NCBI GenBank assembly: GCA_003229345.1
Contig: QIDN01000107.1
Span: 1 to 5,604, forward strand
Origin: Nitrospirota bacterium
GTDB lineage: Bacteria; Nitrospinota; Nitrospinia; Nitrospinales; Nitrospinaceae
Length of the DNA: 5,604 nucleotides
Reading direction: 5' to 3'
Position numbers and translations under genes: made by a program
Notes under the pieces: generated by a model
What the model saw: the letters and a program-made list of their open reading frames with translations, nothing else
Database searches by the model: none
Told to the model about the DNA's origin: nothing
Shown here: piece after piece, positions 5,262-5,604 of the stretch
Position numbering within the stretch: position 1 is the first letter of the stretch
How the letters are laid out: each line of letters opens with the position of its first letter

Positions 5262-5542
5262 TAAACAGCTCCACCGGCGATGGCGGGGATGATGGATATC
5301 TCGTCGCCATCCTTGATCTTGGTCTTTTCGCCATCCAGAAACCGGATGTCTTCTTCATTGAGATAGATGTTGATGAACCGCCTCGGGGTTCCATTTTCTT
5401 CGCAGATTCGTTCTTTGATCCCCGCGAACTGGCTTTCCAGATTGTTCAATATATCGGCAATCGTTCCGCCTTCCGCCGTCACCTCCGCCTGATTGTTGGT
5501 CAATTTCATCAGAGGTGTGGGGACTCTTACTTTTACTGGCAT
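5261..5542 (-). CDS. cysO: CysO/MoaD/ThiS-like ubiquitin-fold sulfur carrier protein with C-terminal GGAV
   Basis: The 93-residue beta-grasp carrier protein resembles mycobacterial CysO along its length: VRVPTPL at the N-terminus, GGTIADILNNLESQF, GIKERI, RRFINIYLNEEDIRF, then DGDEISIIPAIAGG. CysO is activated by an E1-like enzyme and carries sulfur as a C-terminal thiocarboxylate used by CysM for cysteine synthesis. Here the diglycine G90-G91 is followed by A92-V93, so the C-terminal glycine is not free. Similar capped carriers are known in other systems (QbsE in Pseudomonas, HcyS in Wolinella) and are trimmed by a JAMM-type peptidase. ATG 5542 has an excellent ribosome binding site (AAAGGAGA, about 7 bases away). 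The stop overlaps the ATG of the MoeB-like gene. Assignment as CysO rather than MoaD or ThiS rests on this similarity plus the CysM-like gene nearby. Confidence 0.88.
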   Translation of the reverse strand: MPVKVRVPTPLMKLTNNQAEVTAEGGTIADILNNLESQFAGIKERICEENGTPRRFINIYLNEEDIRFLDGEKTKIKDGDEISIIPAIAGGAV

Positions 5543-5555
5543 GTTGCTTTCTCCT

Positions 5556-5604
5556 TTAAACCGTTAAACTGTTGGCAAATTCTTCTTCAAAACTCTGAAT
5601 ATTG
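5556..5604 (-). CDS. C-terminal tail of an unidentified upstream gene (partial)
   Basis: A minus-strand frame enters from the right edge and ends NIQSFEEEFANSLTV with TAA at 5558-5556, 13 nt before the carrier ATG. The spacing and shared strand suggest it is the preceding gene of the same operon. Another frame here also ends in a stop (TAA a few bases earlier), but the chosen frame has the more protein-like acidic composition. Fifteen residues are too few to name it; a peptidase, sulfurtransferase or another amino-acid enzyme are all possible. Confidence 0.5.
   Translation of the reverse strand, partial: NIQSFEEEFANSLTV

Noticed and set aside
1..5604. CRISPR arrays, tRNA or rRNA genes, insertion sequences
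   Set aside because: No regularly spaced repeats, no tRNA-like cloverleaf or rRNA segments, and no transposase or integrase coding were found when reading both strands.

Overview
The window reads as chromosomal DNA from a Gram-negative bacterium. Evidence for this is an RlpA-type lipoprotein with a lipobox, which acts in the cell envelope, and sigma70-like promoters with clear ribosome binding sites. The protein style (CysO/CysM sulfur-carrier genes, a DUF2339 membrane protein, a Shethna-type ferredoxin) suggests a Nitrospinota, Nitrospirota or deltaproteobacterial lineage. That placement is an impression from family resemblance, not a measured result.

Layout from left to right. (1) A DUF2339 polytopic membrane protein on the minus strand runs off the left edge. 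Its frame is broken near 398-400, so it reads as an N-terminal part (345-1373) and a C-terminal part (1-423) in another frame. (2) A divergent intergenic region (1374-1577) carries plausible promoters in both directions. (3) rlpA (1578-2252, plus) encodes a lipoprotein with the RlpA double-psi beta-barrel. (4) A minus-strand uracil-DNA glycosylase-family gene (2308-2892) sits in a lower-GC segment. That segment is bracketed by a 33-nt imperfect direct repeat (2268-2300 and 3014-3046) corresponding to the 3' end of the neighbouring ferredoxin gene. (5) A minus-strand sulfur-metabolism cluster occupies 3014-5542. In transcription order it holds a CysO/MoaD-like ubiquitin-fold sulfur carrier (5261-5542), a MoeB/ThiF-like activating enzyme (4458-5261), a CysM-like PLP cysteine synthase (3368-4366) and a thioredoxin-fold [2Fe-2S] ferredoxin (3014-3337). 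The tail of one more upstream gene enters at 5556-5604.

The cluster makes sense as a protein-thiocarboxylate route to cysteine, as in Mycobacterium CysO-CysM-MoeZ. The E1-like enzyme would adenylate the carrier C-terminus, sulfur would be loaded as a thiocarboxylate, and CysM would join it to an activated serine. The carrier ends Gly-Gly-Ala-Val rather than Gly-Gly, so it probably needs a peptidase to expose the diglycine. No such peptidase, and no rhodanese sulfur donor, is encoded in the window.

The most unusual structural signal is the ferredoxin 3'-end relic flanking the glycosylase gene. It suggests that a small cassette was inserted at, or recombined into, the end of this operon. The DUF2339 frameshift is the other point needing care: it is either a real pseudogene or a one-base sequence error.
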